Below, one piece after another: positions 27,452 to 37,362 of a DNA stretch of 64,000 bases; positions within the stretch are counted from its first letter, which is position 1; each line of letters begins with the position of its first letter. The position numbers were made by a program, and so were the translations under genes. Source of the stretch: Luteolibacter ambystomatis (GTDB taxonomy: Bacteria > Verrucomicrobiota > Verrucomicrobiia > Verrucomicrobiales > Akkermansiaceae). The notes under the pieces were generated by a model. That model ran no database searches and was not told the origin of the DNA. It was given only the letters and a program-made list of their open reading frames with translations. The stretch covers positions 1,984,001-2,048,000 of the forward strand of contig NZ_CP073100.1 in the NCBI RefSeq assembly GCF_018137965.1, written 5' to 3'.

Positions 27452-27973
27452 ATGAAAGCCCGCGGTTTTCCCCACCCGTCGGTTCTCACCGGTCTCGCCC
27501 TGTTCGCCTGCCTGCAGGCACATGCGGAGCCGGCGATGAAAGACATCACCACGCCCGAACAAATGGCCGCCAGGATGCGCGCCAATCAGGAAGCTCCGCT
27601 TCCGGGCGAGCCCGTGACCGGTGAAACCCGCGTGATCAACAAGGCTCCGGAGGGTATCTTCGAAACCTCCCAGATCCTCGTCGCCAACGGCCAGTGGACC
27701 TTCGTCCCGAAGGGTGCCGTGGTTCACATCCCGCCCACCCTGCAGAGCTACGTGACCACCACCCCCACGGGCAAGCTGGTGCCGCTGCAGGACTTCATGG
27801 CGGTGAACCGCCAGTGGCTGACGAATGAAGAAGTCAGCATCGCCCAGGCGGCGGGCCAGGAAGCCCTCAAGCCGGACACCCGCAAGAACTGGACCGGTCT
27901 GAACAAGGTCGTGATCGCCACCCATCAGGGCGGCGCCGTGTCGTTCAAAACCGAAGCCCCCGCGAAGCCATGA
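27452..27973 (+). CDS. Secreted protein of unknown function (second of cluster)
   Basis: 173 residues. Signal peptide MKARGFPHPSVLTGLALFAC then LQAHA, with cleavage expected near AHA-EP. The mature part includes TSQILVANGQWTFVPKGAVV, HIPPTLQSYV and LVPLQDFMAVNRQWL, suggesting a compact mixed fold. No recognised family. Its stop overlaps the next start (ATGA), so it is translated with the 348-residue protein that follows. Confidence 0.7.
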   Translation: MKARGFPHPSVLTGLALFACLQAHAEPAMKDITTPEQMAARMRANQEAPLPGEPVTGETRVINKAPEGIFETSQILVANGQWTFVPKGAVVHIPPTLQSYVTTTPTGKLVPLQDFMAVNRQWLTNEEVSIAQAAGQEALKPDTRKNWTGLNKVVIATHQGGAVSFKTEAPAKP

Positions 27974-29016
27974 GAACCCTGCTGCTCACCACCCTCGCCA
28001 CCGCGGCCACCATTTCTCCGCTTGCCGCCCAGTCGTCCGCCTACACCACCTTCATCCGCCAGACCCAACAGAGCACGGGTGTGGTGTGGGACCAGCCGTT
28101 CACCACTCTGACCGGTTCCTCCACGGCACAGCTCGCCATGGAGACGAACGGCGCGCTGTTCCAGCTCTATGCCGTGAAAACCAGCGGCGCGACCAGCTAC
28201 CTGCTCGATCAGAAGCTGGTGGGAGCCTACCTCCCGACCGCCACCGTCAAGACCGTGACCGAGGATCCCTATACCAAGGTCACCCGCACCCGCGCCGACC
28301 GCCCGTTCTCGGTGCAGGTCACGGTTGCCGGCCTTGTCAGCGGCACCACCACCACCGGCGGCACCGTAATCACGGATGGCGCGAAGAAGGTTCTGGTCCA
28401 GCGCTACACAACCAACTACCCGACCTCCGGCACGCTCACTCTCGCCCAAGCCACCACCGGTACTCCGAAGCAAACGTGGTACAATCAGACCAATGGCACC
28501 ACCACCACCAACTATACCCTCACCGGCCTGACACCGACCACCGGCCAGCTCGCGACCAAGGTGACGGGTGAGGAATGGTTCCTCGTCCAGGCACTGGCGG
28601 ACTCCAGCATCGCCCAGACCCAGATCGCCTCCGGCTACGTGCAGATCCATCCCGTGCCATCCGGCTCGATCAGCGGCATCGCCAATGGCGACATCATCCG
28701 CCTCAAGGCCCCGACGATCACGCTGCCGCTGAAGGACATGTATCCCCGCAGCGACACCTGGCTCCAGGTCTATCCGGGCAGCCCGGCGCTCAATACCGTG
28801 GGAACCACCGTCCCCGGCTCCATGCTGGTGCTCGATCAGGAGAAGCCGGACACCCGCACGCTGACGATTTCCGATTGGGATTCGGCGTTCACCACGGATG
28901 GTCCCTACACCATCGAGCTGCTGACCAAATCTTTCGTGGGTACCGAGCGACTGGCGTATCTCACGGTCACCGTGAAGCGCACGCTCAGCATTCAGGCAAC
29001 GGTGGTGGATTATTGA
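27970..29016 (+). CDS. Secreted Thr-rich protein of unknown function (third of cluster)
   Basis: 348 residues with signal peptide MRTLLLTTLATAATISPLAA. Very rich in Thr (for example VSGTTTTGGTVITDG and NQTNGTTTTNYTLTGLTPTT) with predicted beta structure, as in extracellular adhesive or fibre proteins. The C-terminal part (SDTWLQVYPGSP, then YTIELLTKSFVGTERLAYL) reads like an Ig-like domain. No sorting signal or anchor is visible. Overlaps the preceding gene by 4 bp. Confidence 0.7.
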   Translation: MRTLLLTTLATAATISPLAAQSSAYTTFIRQTQQSTGVVWDQPFTTLTGSSTAQLAMETNGALFQLYAVKTSGATSYLLDQKLVGAYLPTATVKTVTEDPYTKVTRTRADRPFSVQVTVAGLVSGTTTTGGTVITDGAKKVLVQRYTTNYPTSGTLTLAQATTGTPKQTWYNQTNGTTTTNYTLTGLTPTTGQLATKVTGEEWFLVQALADSSIAQTQIASGYVQIHPVPSGSISGIANGDIIRLKAPTITLPLKDMYPRSDTWLQVYPGSPALNTVGTTVPGSMLVLDQEKPDTRTLTISDWDSAFTTDGPYTIELLTKSFVGTERLAYLTVTVKRTLSIQATVVDY

Positions 29017-29091
29017 TCGTGGAAAAGGCGGAGATTTCCGCCGCTTCCCGATTGACCAGGCGGTTGGAAGTGAAGAACTTCCCGCCGCCTC

Positions 29092-31107
29092 ATGCTTTCC
29101 ATCCAGTCACTCCGCGTCGAATACGGCGCCCGCGTCCTGTTCTCCGACCTCGCCTTCACCGTGCAGGCCAAGGAGCGCATCGCCTTCGCCGGCCACAACG
29201 GTGCGGGGAAATCGACGCTGATGAAGTGCATCGCGGGTATCATCCAGCCCACGGCCGGCCGGATCAACATGCCGAAAGGCACCCGCATCGGCTACCTGCC
29301 GCAGGAAGGCATCCACGTGAAGGGCCGCACGCTGTGGGACGAGACCGAATCCGCCTTTGGTGAAACGATCGCCCTGCGCGAAAAGATCGAGCGCCTTTCC
29401 AACGAACTGGAGAAACTCGACCCGCGTTCCTCGCCCTACGGCGATCTGCTGGAGGAGATCGGCGAGCTGGAGCTCCAGCTCGATGATGTCGATCCGGACC
29501 GCATGAAGCCGAAGATCGAGAGCGTGCTGCAGGGCCTCGGCTTCAGCAAAAAGGATTTCACCCGTGACTGCGGCGAGTTCTCCGGTGGCTGGCAGATGCG
29601 CATCGCCATGGCGAAGCTGTTCCTCCAGGAACCCGCCGCGCTGCTGCTGGACGAACCGACGAACCACCTCGACATCGGCACGCAGCGCTGGGTGGAGGAA
29701 TATCTCAAGAGCTACCCGGGCGCGATCCTGCTCATTTCCCACGACCGCGGCCTGCTCGACACCCTCTGCACCCGCACCATCGCCTTCAGCCATGGCCGGG
29801 CCGAGGAGTATGCCGGAAACTTCTCCTACTTCGAGCGCGAGTCCGTGCTGCGGAAGGAGATCCGGCTCAAGCAATACACCGCCCAGCAGCGGGAGATCGC
29901 AGACATCCAGCGTTTCATCGACCGCTTCCGCGCTTCCGCGAACAAGGCTACGCTCGTCCAATCCCGCATCAAGATGCTGGACAAGATCGAGCGCATCCCC
30001 GCGCCCGAGCAGGACGATGCGGTGATGAACTTCCGCTTCCCGAATCCGCCCGCCTCCGGCCAGTCGGTGGCGAAGCTGGACAATGTCTCGAAGGCCTACG
30101 GCCATCTCCAGATTTTCAAAGGCTTCGATTTCGAGGCCACCCGCGGCGAGAAGATCGCCATCGTGGGGCCGAACGGCGCGGGCAAGTCCACCTTTTGCCG
30201 CATGATCACCGGCCAAGAGGCTCCGGATGACGGCAGCCACAACTTCGGGCACAAGGTCGCCACTTCGTTCTTCTCCCAGAACCACGCCGACGAACTCGAT
30301 CCGACGAAGACCGTGCTCGAAACGGTGGAGGAAGTCGCCAGCCGCGAGAACGTCGCCCAGGCGCGCAGCCTGCTCGGCTGTTTCCTGTTCCGTGGCGACG
30401 ATGTCTTCAAGAAGGTCGGCGTGCTGTCCGGCGGCGAGCGCTCGCGCGTCGCGCTCGTTCGCATGCTGCTCCAGCCCGCGAACTTCCTGATCCTGGACGA
30501 GCCGACGAACCACCTCGACATGCAGTCGCAGGACGTGCTCCAGCGTGCGCTCATCGACTACTCCGGCACGGTGATGATCGTGTCCCACAACCGCTACTTC
30601 CTCGATCCGCTGGTCACGAAGACCCTCGAGTTCCGCCCCGGCGAGGATCCGCGCGTATTCGTGGGCAACATCACCTACTACCTCGACAAGATCGCCGAGG
30701 AAGAAAAGGCCGAGCGGAACTCTCCCGCGAAACTCTCCAAGCGCCCGGCCACGCCGGTGATCAAGCCGATCGTCGCGCCCCAACCTGCCGCCGCTCCAGC
30801 GGAAACCGCAGGCAACCGCAAGGACCAACGCCGCCAGGATGCCGAGCTGCGCCAGAAGCGCGCCAAGGTGCTGAAGCCACTGGAGGATGAATTCGCCGCG
30901 CTTGAAAAGAAGATCGCCGAACTGGAAGTGGCCCAGAACACCCTGACCGAGCACCTTTCCGACCCGGCGGTCGCCGCCGATCCCGATAAGTTCCGGCAGG
31001 CCTCGAACGCCGTGGCCTCCGTGACCACCCAGCTTGAAACCGCCTATTCCCGCTGGGCGGAGCTTTCCGAGGAAATCGAGAAATTGTCCGCGCAGTTCGC
31101 GGGTTGA
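29092..31107 (+). CDS. ABC-F family ATP-binding protein (Uup/EttA-like)
   Basis: 671 residues with two ABC cassettes and no membrane segments. Cassette 1: Walker A GHNGAGKS at 34-41, signature FSGGWQMR, Walker B LLLDEPTNHLDI. Cassette 2: GPNGAGKS, LSGGERSR and FLILDEPTNHLDM. The linker between them has the basic helical ABC-F form (SRIKMLDKIERIP). The C-terminal ~110 residues (RKDQRRQDAELRQKRAK..., then LEKKIAELE) form a coiled coil like that of Uup. ABC-F proteins act on ribosomes; the specific role here is not resolvable. Confidence 0.93.
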   Translation: MLSIQSLRVEYGARVLFSDLAFTVQAKERIAFAGHNGAGKSTLMKCIAGIIQPTAGRINMPKGTRIGYLPQEGIHVKGRTLWDETESAFGETIALREKIERLSNELEKLDPRSSPYGDLLEEIGELELQLDDVDPDRMKPKIESVLQGLGFSKKDFTRDCGEFSGGWQMRIAMAKLFLQEPAALLLDEPTNHLDIGTQRWVEEYLKSYPGAILLISHDRGLLDTLCTRTIAFSHGRAEEYAGNFSYFERESVLRKEIRLKQYTAQQREIADIQRFIDRFRASANKATLVQSRIKMLDKIERIPAPEQDDAVMNFRFPNPPASGQSVAKLDNVSKAYGHLQIFKGFDFEATRGEKIAIVGPNGAGKSTFCRMITGQEAPDDGSHNFGHKVATSFFSQNHADELDPTKTVLETVEEVASRENVAQARSLLGCFLFRGDDVFKKVGVLSGGERSRVALVRMLLQPANFLILDEPTNHLDMQSQDVLQRALIDYSGTVMIVSHNRYFLDPLVTKTLEFRPGEDPRVFVGNITYYLDKIAEEEKAERNSPAKLSKRPATPVIKPIVAPQPAAAPAETAGNRKDQRRQDAELRQKRAKVLKPLEDEFAALEKKIAELEVAQNTLTEHLSDPAVAADPDKFRQASNAVASVTTQLETAYSRWAELSEEIEKLSAQFAG

Positions 31108-31127
31108 GGTAGTGACGAATGCGTGGC

Positions 31128-31144
31128 TGCGGCGTCCCGCCGCA
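31128..31144. other. GC-rich hairpin downstream of ABC-F gene
   Basis: Perfect 7-bp stem TGCGGCG / CGCCGCA with loop TCC, 20 bp after the ABC-F stop. A second CGTCCCGCCGC occurs ~30 bp on. No T-run follows, so this is a possible REP-type or Rho-associated structure and not a standard terminator. Confidence 0.4.
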
Positions 31145-31308
31145 GGCCGTGGTCGTGACGTCCCGCCGCGACATTATTTATCAGAACATCGGTGGGAGGC
31201 CGATGCCACGGACGGTTTGTTACGAGGGGCCAAGTTTTGGATGGCGTCGGGCGAAAGATTGCGTGTAATTCACCAATCGTCTTTTTCTTTATCTTTTTCC
31301 GATCCCCC

Positions 31309-34300
31309 ATGAATCGTCACACAATTTTCCGGCATTTGATTGTGGCTTTGCTCGGTATCTCTCCTCTGGGAGCCCAAACCGTCAATCCTGCGGACTTCGG
31401 AACGATCTCCCTGCACCTGAAGGCGGATGACCTCACGCTGGCGAACAACGCCCCTGTCACCACCTGGGGTTCTCTCGCGACGGCCACCGACAATGCGCCG
31501 ACCTACGTCGCCAGCGACGCGAGATTCAACAACAAGCCGGTAGTGCGTTTCGATGGAGCGGACGATTTCCTGTTTCGCGCGGCGGCGAACACCAAGGCGC
31601 GGACCATCTTCGTGGTGGGCACGATGGAAAGCGGCTCGGTCTCGCTGGCCACGCTGATCTCCACCGGCCAGGACAAGCTGGACATCCGTCGTGATGGCAC
31701 CGCCGCGCGTTACCGGGGGCCGGGTGCGAATGCGGACACGAACGACTTCACCACCTCCGGAACGGTACAGGTGAACCAGGTGGCCGGAGGCATGGTGACC
31801 TATGGTTCGCCACACCTGCTGCTCCAGGTGGCGAGCTCGCAAAAGACGTACGGCGACTTCTATCTCGGCAATGCTGGCACCTCCACCTCCGGAGCCACAC
31901 TGACCCGCTACTGGAATGGTAGTATCGCGGAAGTGATCGTCTATGACGGCGTCCTCACCACCGATGGTATCAACCACGTCGGCTGGTATCTTCAGAACAA
32001 GTACGCCCTGCCCACCACCTATCCCTCCCCCGCTCCGGCGGCCACGCTGACGGCCTCCGTCAATGGCATCACTTCCGGCAAGGGAGTGCTCTCCACCAGC
32101 GGCACGGCGGTCACGCTGGCGTGGACGATGCAGAATGGAACCTCGGTTTCCATCGACAATGGCGCCTTGGCCACCACCTCCGCCACCAGCGGCAGTGTGA
32201 CCGTTTCCCCCACCGTCACGACCACCTACACGCTCGCCGCCATCAACAGCTACGGCACCACCACCATTCCCGTCACCGTGACCATCGGCGGCTCGACCCA
32301 ACCGACCACCATCAACGAGTTCCTCGCCAGCAATTCCGGCGGCTACCGCGATGAGGATGGCGACAGTTCAGACTGGATCGAGATCTACAATCCGAATCCC
32401 TATGCCATCGATCTGAACGGCTACCAGTTGAAGGACAGCAACAGTACCTGGATCTTCCCCGCGGGATCGATCATCGAGGCCACCGGCTACCGGCTGGTGT
32501 TCCCGTCCTCGAAGAATCGCAACAATCCCGCCGGAAACCTACACACGAATTTCGGCCTGAGTGCGAATGGCGAGATCCTCACGCTGCTCACGCCCGGTGG
32601 CGCCACCGCCACCGCGTTCACACCCGGTTTCCCGGCCCAGCGTGCGAACGTCTCCATGGGTCTGGAGTCCGGCGTGCAGGTCTTCTATGCGAACCCCACG
32701 CCGCTCGCGCCGAACGACGCGCCTTCCTCCGGTCTGGTCGCGGACATCGCCTTCAGCAGCGCCCGCGGGTTCTACACCGCCTCGTTTCCTCTGACGCTGA
32801 CCTGCGCCACACCTGGTGCAACGATCCGCTACACCACGGACTCGACCACACCGACGCTCGCCAATGGCACCACCTACAGCGGCCCGATCACCATCTCCGC
32901 CACCACCACCCTGCGCGCCGCCGCCTTCCTCACCGGCTGGCTGCCCACTCCGGCGGTGACACAGACCTACCTGTTCCTTGATGACGTGCTGGCAAACCAG
33001 GTCTATGCCACCGGCACCGCGCCCTCGGGTTGGCCGACCACGACGGTCAATGGCCAGACCTTCCGCTACGGCTGGAACACGGTACTAAAGGCACAGTACA
33101 CGAATCAACAGCTTCTCGACGGCCTCAAGCAGATCCCCAGTATCTCCATCGTCACCGACCAGGCGAACCTGACCAATGCCAGCACCGGCATCTATGTAAA
33201 CGCGGACCTGAAGGGCGATGACTGGGAACGACAGGCCACGGCGGAATATCTGCCCGCCGATGGCTCCACGAAGTTCTACGTCAATGCGGGCCTGCGCATC
33301 CGCGGTGGAGCGAGCCGTGGAGACAGCTACGTGAAGCATTCGCTGCGCCTGCATTTCCGCGGCGAATACGGCGACTCCAGCCTGGTGTTCCCGTTGCACG
33401 GAACCACGGGCACCGACGAATTCGAGACGCTCGATCTGCGCACCGAACAGAACTACCACTGGTCGCTCGGCAGTGAATCCGGCCGCACCGAGAACACCGC
33501 CGTCCGCGAGGTATTCTGCCGCGATCTGCAAACCGCCCTCGGCCAGCCGACCACACGCTCACGCTACCTCCATCTCTACCTGAACGGCCAATACTGGGGC
33601 ATCTACCAGACCGAGGAACGGGCTCAGGAAGACTACGGCGCAAGCTACTTCGGCGGTGACAAGGATGACTACGATGTCATCCAGACCTCGAACCACCCCA
33701 ACTTCACCTACGAGCTGAGCAGCGGCACCATCACCGCCTGGCAGACGCTCTGGAACATGGCCCGCGCCCATCAGGCGAATCCCACGGCGGCGAACTACTT
33801 CGCCATCCTCGGCCGCAATCCCGATGGCACCCGCAATCCGGCGCTGCCCGTCTATCTGGATGCGGACAACCTCATCTCCTACATGCTGCTGCACTACTAC
33901 ACCGGCGATGGCGACGGGCCGTTGTCGAATTTCCTCGGCATGAACCGGGCGAACAACTGGCGCGGCATGCGCAACCGCAACACCGCCGATGGTTTCCGCT
34001 TCTTCGTCCACGATGCCGAGCACACCCTCAACGCGCCTTCATGGGTGGCGAACCGTGCGAACACCAGCGCGCCCAATGGCAGCAACCGCGGAAACTTCAC
34101 CTATAGCAATCCCGAGTGGATCCACGAGGACCTGAGCGCGAACCCGGAATACCGCATCCGCATGGCAGACCTCGCGCAAAAGTTCCTTTTCAACGGCGGT
34201 CCGATGACCCAGGCCACGGCGCAGGCCTTGTTCGATGCGCGCGCGGCGCAGATCAACCAAGCCATCATCCCCGACGCGGCGCGCTGGGGCACCAATGCCA

Positions 34301-35631
34301 CCAACCACACCTTGGCCCAGTGGCAGAACCGGCTGGCCGCGATCCGCACCAGCTTCTTCGCCAGCCGCGAAACCACGCTCATCAGCCAGCTCCGCACGCG
34401 TGGTTTCTTCCCGTCCGTGAATGCGCCGACCTTTGCCCAGCGCGGTGGCCAGGTGGCTCCGAACTACCAGCTCGTGCTCAGCCAAGGCGTACAGACCGGC
34501 GCGATCTACTACACCACCGATGGCAGTGATCCGCGTGCGATTGGCGGCGCGATCGCGGGCACGCTCTATGCGTCCCCGGGCATCACGCTCAACGGGCTGG
34601 TGACGGTGCGGGCTCGTTTCCTCAGCGACACCGGCGTGTGGTCGGCGCTCGATGAAGCGACCTTCAGCGCGCTGGCTGTCGCCGCACCAGGCAATCTCGT
34701 CGTGACGAAGATCCACTATCGCCCGACCGCCGCGAATGCAGCGGAAACCACCGCAGGCTACACCGGTTCCTCCGACTTCGAATACGTCGAGCTGATGAAC
34801 ATTTCCGCCGCATCCATCGATGTGCGCGGCGTACAGGTGCAGAACGGCATCACCTTCAACTTCGCCAGTTCAACCATCTCCACCCTGCAAGCGGGAGCAC
34901 GGATGCTGGTGGTGGGCAATACCACTGCCTTCCCCTTCCGCTACGGCAGCGGCCTGCCGGTGGCCGGACAATACGGCGGATCACTGAGCAATTCCGGTGA
35001 AACCGTGCGCGTGGCCAATGCGGCGGACGACACCATCGCCTCGATCAACTACGGCATCGCATCGCCCTGGCCTGCCGCCGCAAACGGCACCGGTGCCGCG
35101 ATGGTACTGAAAAATCCATTCGCCAATCCCAACCAGGGACTCGGCGTGAACTGGCGTGCCAGCTACAACCCCGGCGGCAATCCGGGACTGCCCGACCTGC
35201 AAAGCTACACCGCCTGGAGGACCGCGACCTTCGCTCCCGCCGATCTGTCCGATCCAGCGAAGGAAACCATCGTGTGGGGTGACCACGCCGATCCGGATGG
35301 CGACGGACTTTCCAATCTGGCCGAGTTCGCCACCGGTGGCAGCCCGCTCGGCGGGAACTCCCGGTACGCCCCGGCGCAGAGCGTGTGGACCGATCCCAAC
35401 ACCTCGCAGCGCTACCTGACCCTCACCTGCCGCCTCAATGGCGACAGCACCGGAATCGCGGTGGCCGCCGTCGCCGGTTCGGATCTTACCGCTTGGCCGG
35501 TGAGCGTATCGCCCATTGGCAGCCCTGTTCTGCAACCGGACGGCGGCTATCTCCAGACCTGGCGCGATCCGCTGCCCTACGGCACCGCCGCAGGTGGCAA
35601 ACGCTTCATGCGGTTGGTGTTCTCGCGCTGA
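31309..35631 (+). CDS. Very large secreted CotH / lamin-tail domain protein
   Basis: 1440 residues from ATG 31309; signal peptide MNRHTIFRHLIVALLGISPL then GAQ. Order: ~25-235 LamG/concanavalin-like (VVRFDGADDFLFRAA); ~240-325 Ig-like; ~330-450 lamin-tail domain (INEFLASNSGGYRDEDGDSS, then DWIEIYNPN); ~475-560 chitobiase-type domain (GATIRYTTDSTTPTLANGTT); ~600-980 CotH-type kinase-like fold (YLNGQYWGIYQTEER); ~1045-1110 second chitobiase-type domain; ~1125-1260 second lamin-tail domain; ~1320 Ca-binding DPDGDGLSNLAEF. CotH folds in spore coats are atypical protein kinases. An extracellular surface or adhesion role is likely. Confidence 0.88.
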   Translation: MNRHTIFRHLIVALLGISPLGAQTVNPADFGTISLHLKADDLTLANNAPVTTWGSLATATDNAPTYVASDARFNNKPVVRFDGADDFLFRAAANTKARTIFVVGTMESGSVSLATLISTGQDKLDIRRDGTAARYRGPGANADTNDFTTSGTVQVNQVAGGMVTYGSPHLLLQVASSQKTYGDFYLGNAGTSTSGATLTRYWNGSIAEVIVYDGVLTTDGINHVGWYLQNKYALPTTYPSPAPAATLTASVNGITSGKGVLSTSGTAVTLAWTMQNGTSVSIDNGALATTSATSGSVTVSPTVTTTYTLAAINSYGTTTIPVTVTIGGSTQPTTINEFLASNSGGYRDEDGDSSDWIEIYNPNPYAIDLNGYQLKDSNSTWIFPAGSIIEATGYRLVFPSSKNRNNPAGNLHTNFGLSANGEILTLLTPGGATATAFTPGFPAQRANVSMGLESGVQVFYANPTPLAPNDAPSSGLVADIAFSSARGFYTASFPLTLTCATPGATIRYTTDSTTPTLANGTTYSGPITISATTTLRAAAFLTGWLPTPAVTQTYLFLDDVLANQVYATGTAPSGWPTTTVNGQTFRYGWNTVLKAQYTNQQLLDGLKQIPSISIVTDQANLTNASTGIYVNADLKGDDWERQATAEYLPADGSTKFYVNAGLRIRGGASRGDSYVKHSLRLHFRGEYGDSSLVFPLHGTTGTDEFETLDLRTEQNYHWSLGSESGRTENTAVREVFCRDLQTALGQPTTRSRYLHLYLNGQYWGIYQTEERAQEDYGASYFGGDKDDYDVIQTSNHPNFTYELSSGTITAWQTLWNMARAHQANPTAANYFAILGRNPDGTRNPALPVYLDADNLISYMLLHYYTGDGDGPLSNFLGMNRANNWRGMRNRNTADGFRFFVHDAEHTLNAPSWVANRANTSAPNGSNRGNFTYSNPEWIHEDLSANPEYRIRMADLAQKFLFNGGPMTQATAQALFDARAAQINQAIIPDAARWGTNATNHTLAQWQNRLAAIRTSFFASRETTLISQLRTRGFFPSVNAPTFAQRGGQVAPNYQLVLSQGVQTGAIYYTTDGSDPRAIGGAIAGTLYASPGITLNGLVTVRARFLSDTGVWSALDEATFSALAVAAPGNLVVTKIHYRPTAANAAETTAGYTGSSDFEYVELMNISAASIDVRGVQVQNGITFNFASSTISTLQAGARMLVVGNTTAFPFRYGSGLPVAGQYGGSLSNSGETVRVANAADDTIASINYGIASPWPAAANGTGAAMVLKNPFANPNQGLGVNWRASYNPGGNPGLPDLQSYTAWRTATFAPADLSDPAKETIVWGDHADPDGDGLSNLAEFATGGSPLGGNSRYAPAQSVWTDPNTSQRYLTLTCRLNGDSTGIAVAAVAGSDLTAWPVSVSPIGSPVLQPDGGYLQTWRDPLPYGTAAGGKRFMRLVFSR

Positions 35632-35679
35632 GGCCGGCGGATTCTTCTTTTGCGGAAGGCGGATTCGTGGGCTATCTGC

Positions 35680-36681
35680 ATGCCGCGCTCACCCGTGCCC
35701 GCTCTCCGCACCATCCTCCGGGGCCTGTTGCAAGGTCTGGTCTGGCTCGCCCTGGCCATCGGCGTGGCATGGACCTTCGGCGCGCTGTGGTTCGATTCCA
35801 TATGGCGTGGTTTCGCCGTGCTGTTCCTGCTGGCGGCGGTGGCGGCGTTGTTCCGCTTCCGGCCGCTGTGGAAACCGCAAGCCGGCGTCGCAGGAACAAT
35901 CGTACTGGTTATCGGCTGGTGGCTGACGGTTCCGCCGAAGCAGGACCGCGATTGGAAACCCGAGGTCGCGCGGCTGGCCTCGGCACGCATCGATGCCGAT
36001 GAGGTCGTGATCCAGAACGTGCGGAACTTCGACTACCGCACGGAAACCGATTTCACGCCGCGCTATGAAACGCGGACCTACCATCTCAGCCAGCTCCGCG
36101 GCATCGACCTGTTCGTGAACTACTGGGGTTCCAAGTGGATGGCGCATCCCATCGTCTCGTTCGATTTCGGCGGTGAAGGCCGGGTTTGTTTCAGCATTGA
36201 GACACGGCCCGAGAAGGGCGAGGGCTTCTCGGCGCTGGGCGGGCTCTACAGGCAGTTCGAGTTGATCTGCGTGGTTGCTGACGAACGCGATGTGATCCGC
36301 GTCCGCACGAACTACCGCCACGGTGAGGACGTATATCTTTATCACTTCAACGCCACGCCCGAACAGGCGCGGAAGAGCTTTGGCGAGTATCTGGCCACGC
36401 TCAACCATCTCGCCACCCATCCACGATGGTACAATGCCGTCACGGACAACTGCACCTCCGCCATCCGTCACCAGCGTGTGGCCAGCGAACGCTCGCCGTG
36501 GGATTGGCGGATGCTGGTGAACGGCTTTGGTGATGAGATGCTCTATGAACGCGGCGCGCTGGATCGTTCAATTCCTTTCCCCGAGTTGAAAAGCCGCGGG
36601 CACATCAACGACCGCGCCAAAGCCGCCGATCAGAGCCCGGATTTCTCCAAGCTCATCCGCGAGGGCGTGCCTGGGTGTTAA
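35680..36681 (+). CDS. DUF4105 (Lnb-type periplasmic domain) membrane protein
   Basis: 333 residues from ATG 35680; an earlier in-frame start is possible. Three hydrophobic segments lie in the first ~95 residues (LVWLALAIGVAWTFGALWF, GFAVLFLLAAVAALF, AGVAGTIVLVIGWWLTV). The rest is a soluble domain with DUF4105 hallmarks: RNFDYRTETDFTPRYETRTY, VSFDFGG and the NCTSAIR motif, where the Cys is expected to be catalytic-like. The family is annotated from the Lnb N-terminal periplasmic domain; its biochemical role is not settled. Ends ~75 bp before the insertion island. Confidence 0.82.
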   Translation: MPRSPVPALRTILRGLLQGLVWLALAIGVAWTFGALWFDSIWRGFAVLFLLAAVAALFRFRPLWKPQAGVAGTIVLVIGWWLTVPPKQDRDWKPEVARLASARIDADEVVIQNVRNFDYRTETDFTPRYETRTYHLSQLRGIDLFVNYWGSKWMAHPIVSFDFGGEGRVCFSIETRPEKGEGFSALGGLYRQFELICVVADERDVIRVRTNYRHGEDVYLYHFNATPEQARKSFGEYLATLNHLATHPRWYNAVTDNCTSAIRHQRVASERSPWDWRMLVNGFGDEMLYERGALDRSIPFPELKSRGHINDRAKAADQSPDFSKLIREGVPGC

Positions 36682-36728
36682 TGCCAAATCAATCGCCGCA
36701 CCCGATCTACAAGGACCAAAGGCCCGTC

Positions 36729-36742
36729 CCATACCAGCCTAG
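36729..36742 (+). repeat. 14-bp inverted repeat, left boundary of insertion island
   Basis: CCATACCAGCCTAG; its exact reverse complement occurs at 38912-38925. The pair encloses both IS5 remnants and everything between them. The right copy abuts the IS end directly, and the left copy is separated from the IS end by a few bases and a second CTAG. Confidence 0.75.
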
Positions 36743-36756
36743 GTCGCCAGGCCTAG

Positions 36757-37317
36757 AAGCTATCTCAAAAGGGGCTGGTACAGGTTTTGAAGGTGTGGCA
36801 GGTTCGGCTCATGGATATGAACGAGCCGCAATGGACTGTCCTTGAGCCTCTTCTGCCAGACGACAATACCGGTCCGATCGGACGCCCGCGCGTGGGCCGA
36901 CGCGCGATCCTCAATGGCATCCTGTGGATCCTACGCACCGGAGCCCAATGGGCGGATCTTCCTACCCGTTATGGTTCCTACCAGACGGTTCACCGGCAGT
37001 TCCAAGAATGGGAGCAGCAAGGTGTCATGCGAACCCTGCTGCGTGCTCTGGCCGATGATCCGCGTGACCGCGGCAAACTTGATGTCAGTGAATGCTTCGT
37101 CGATGCGACCTTCGCCTCGGCGAAAAAGGGGCGATGGAATTGGCAAAACCCGCAAGGGCAAAGGGGATCAAGATCATGGCAATGGTCGACCGCCATGGTC
37201 TTCCTGTCGCCGTTTGCACGGAAAGCGAGCCGCTGGGAACGCAAAGCCCGGAACTACCAGGCTTTGGTCGCACTCGCCTGTGTCATCATTTTGCTCAATG
37301 CCCTTTTGAGATAGCTT
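36757..37317 (+). mobile_element. IS5-family element, copy 1 (internally deleted, defective)
   Basis: Ends are perfect 15-bp inverted repeats, AAGCTATCTCAAAAG (36757-36771) and its complement (37303-37317). They are flanked by CTAG on the left and CTAA on the right, compatible with a 4-bp YTAR-type target duplication. The element keeps the 5' half of a transposase and its extreme 3' end; the middle is gone. At 561 bp it is well below the usual 0.8-1 kb of this family. Confidence 0.85.
36787..37314 (+). pseudogene. IS5-family transposase, 5' half, frameshifted and deleted
   Basis: Starts as a normal IS5/IS427-type transposase (EPQWTVLEPLLPD, then RTGAQWADLPTRYG, and the first catalytic Asp in FVDATFASAKKG). 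After that the homologous sequence changes frame (GDGIGKTRKGKG, then IKIMAMVDRHGLP) and jumps at GAGCCGCTGGG to the C-terminal RWERKARNYQALV. The second Asp region (DRAYDS) and the final Glu region are missing, so the product cannot be an active transposase. The missing part is what copy 2 retains. Confidence 0.88.
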
Positions 37318-37362
37318 CTAAGGTTGGATGCAGGGCTTTATTCGGCTCCTTTTCTTTTTGAT

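Noticed and set aside
29107-30954. 615-codon open frame antisense to the ABC-F gene
   Set aside because: The ABC-F cassettes are unambiguous on the plus strand. The antisense product has no recognisable feature.
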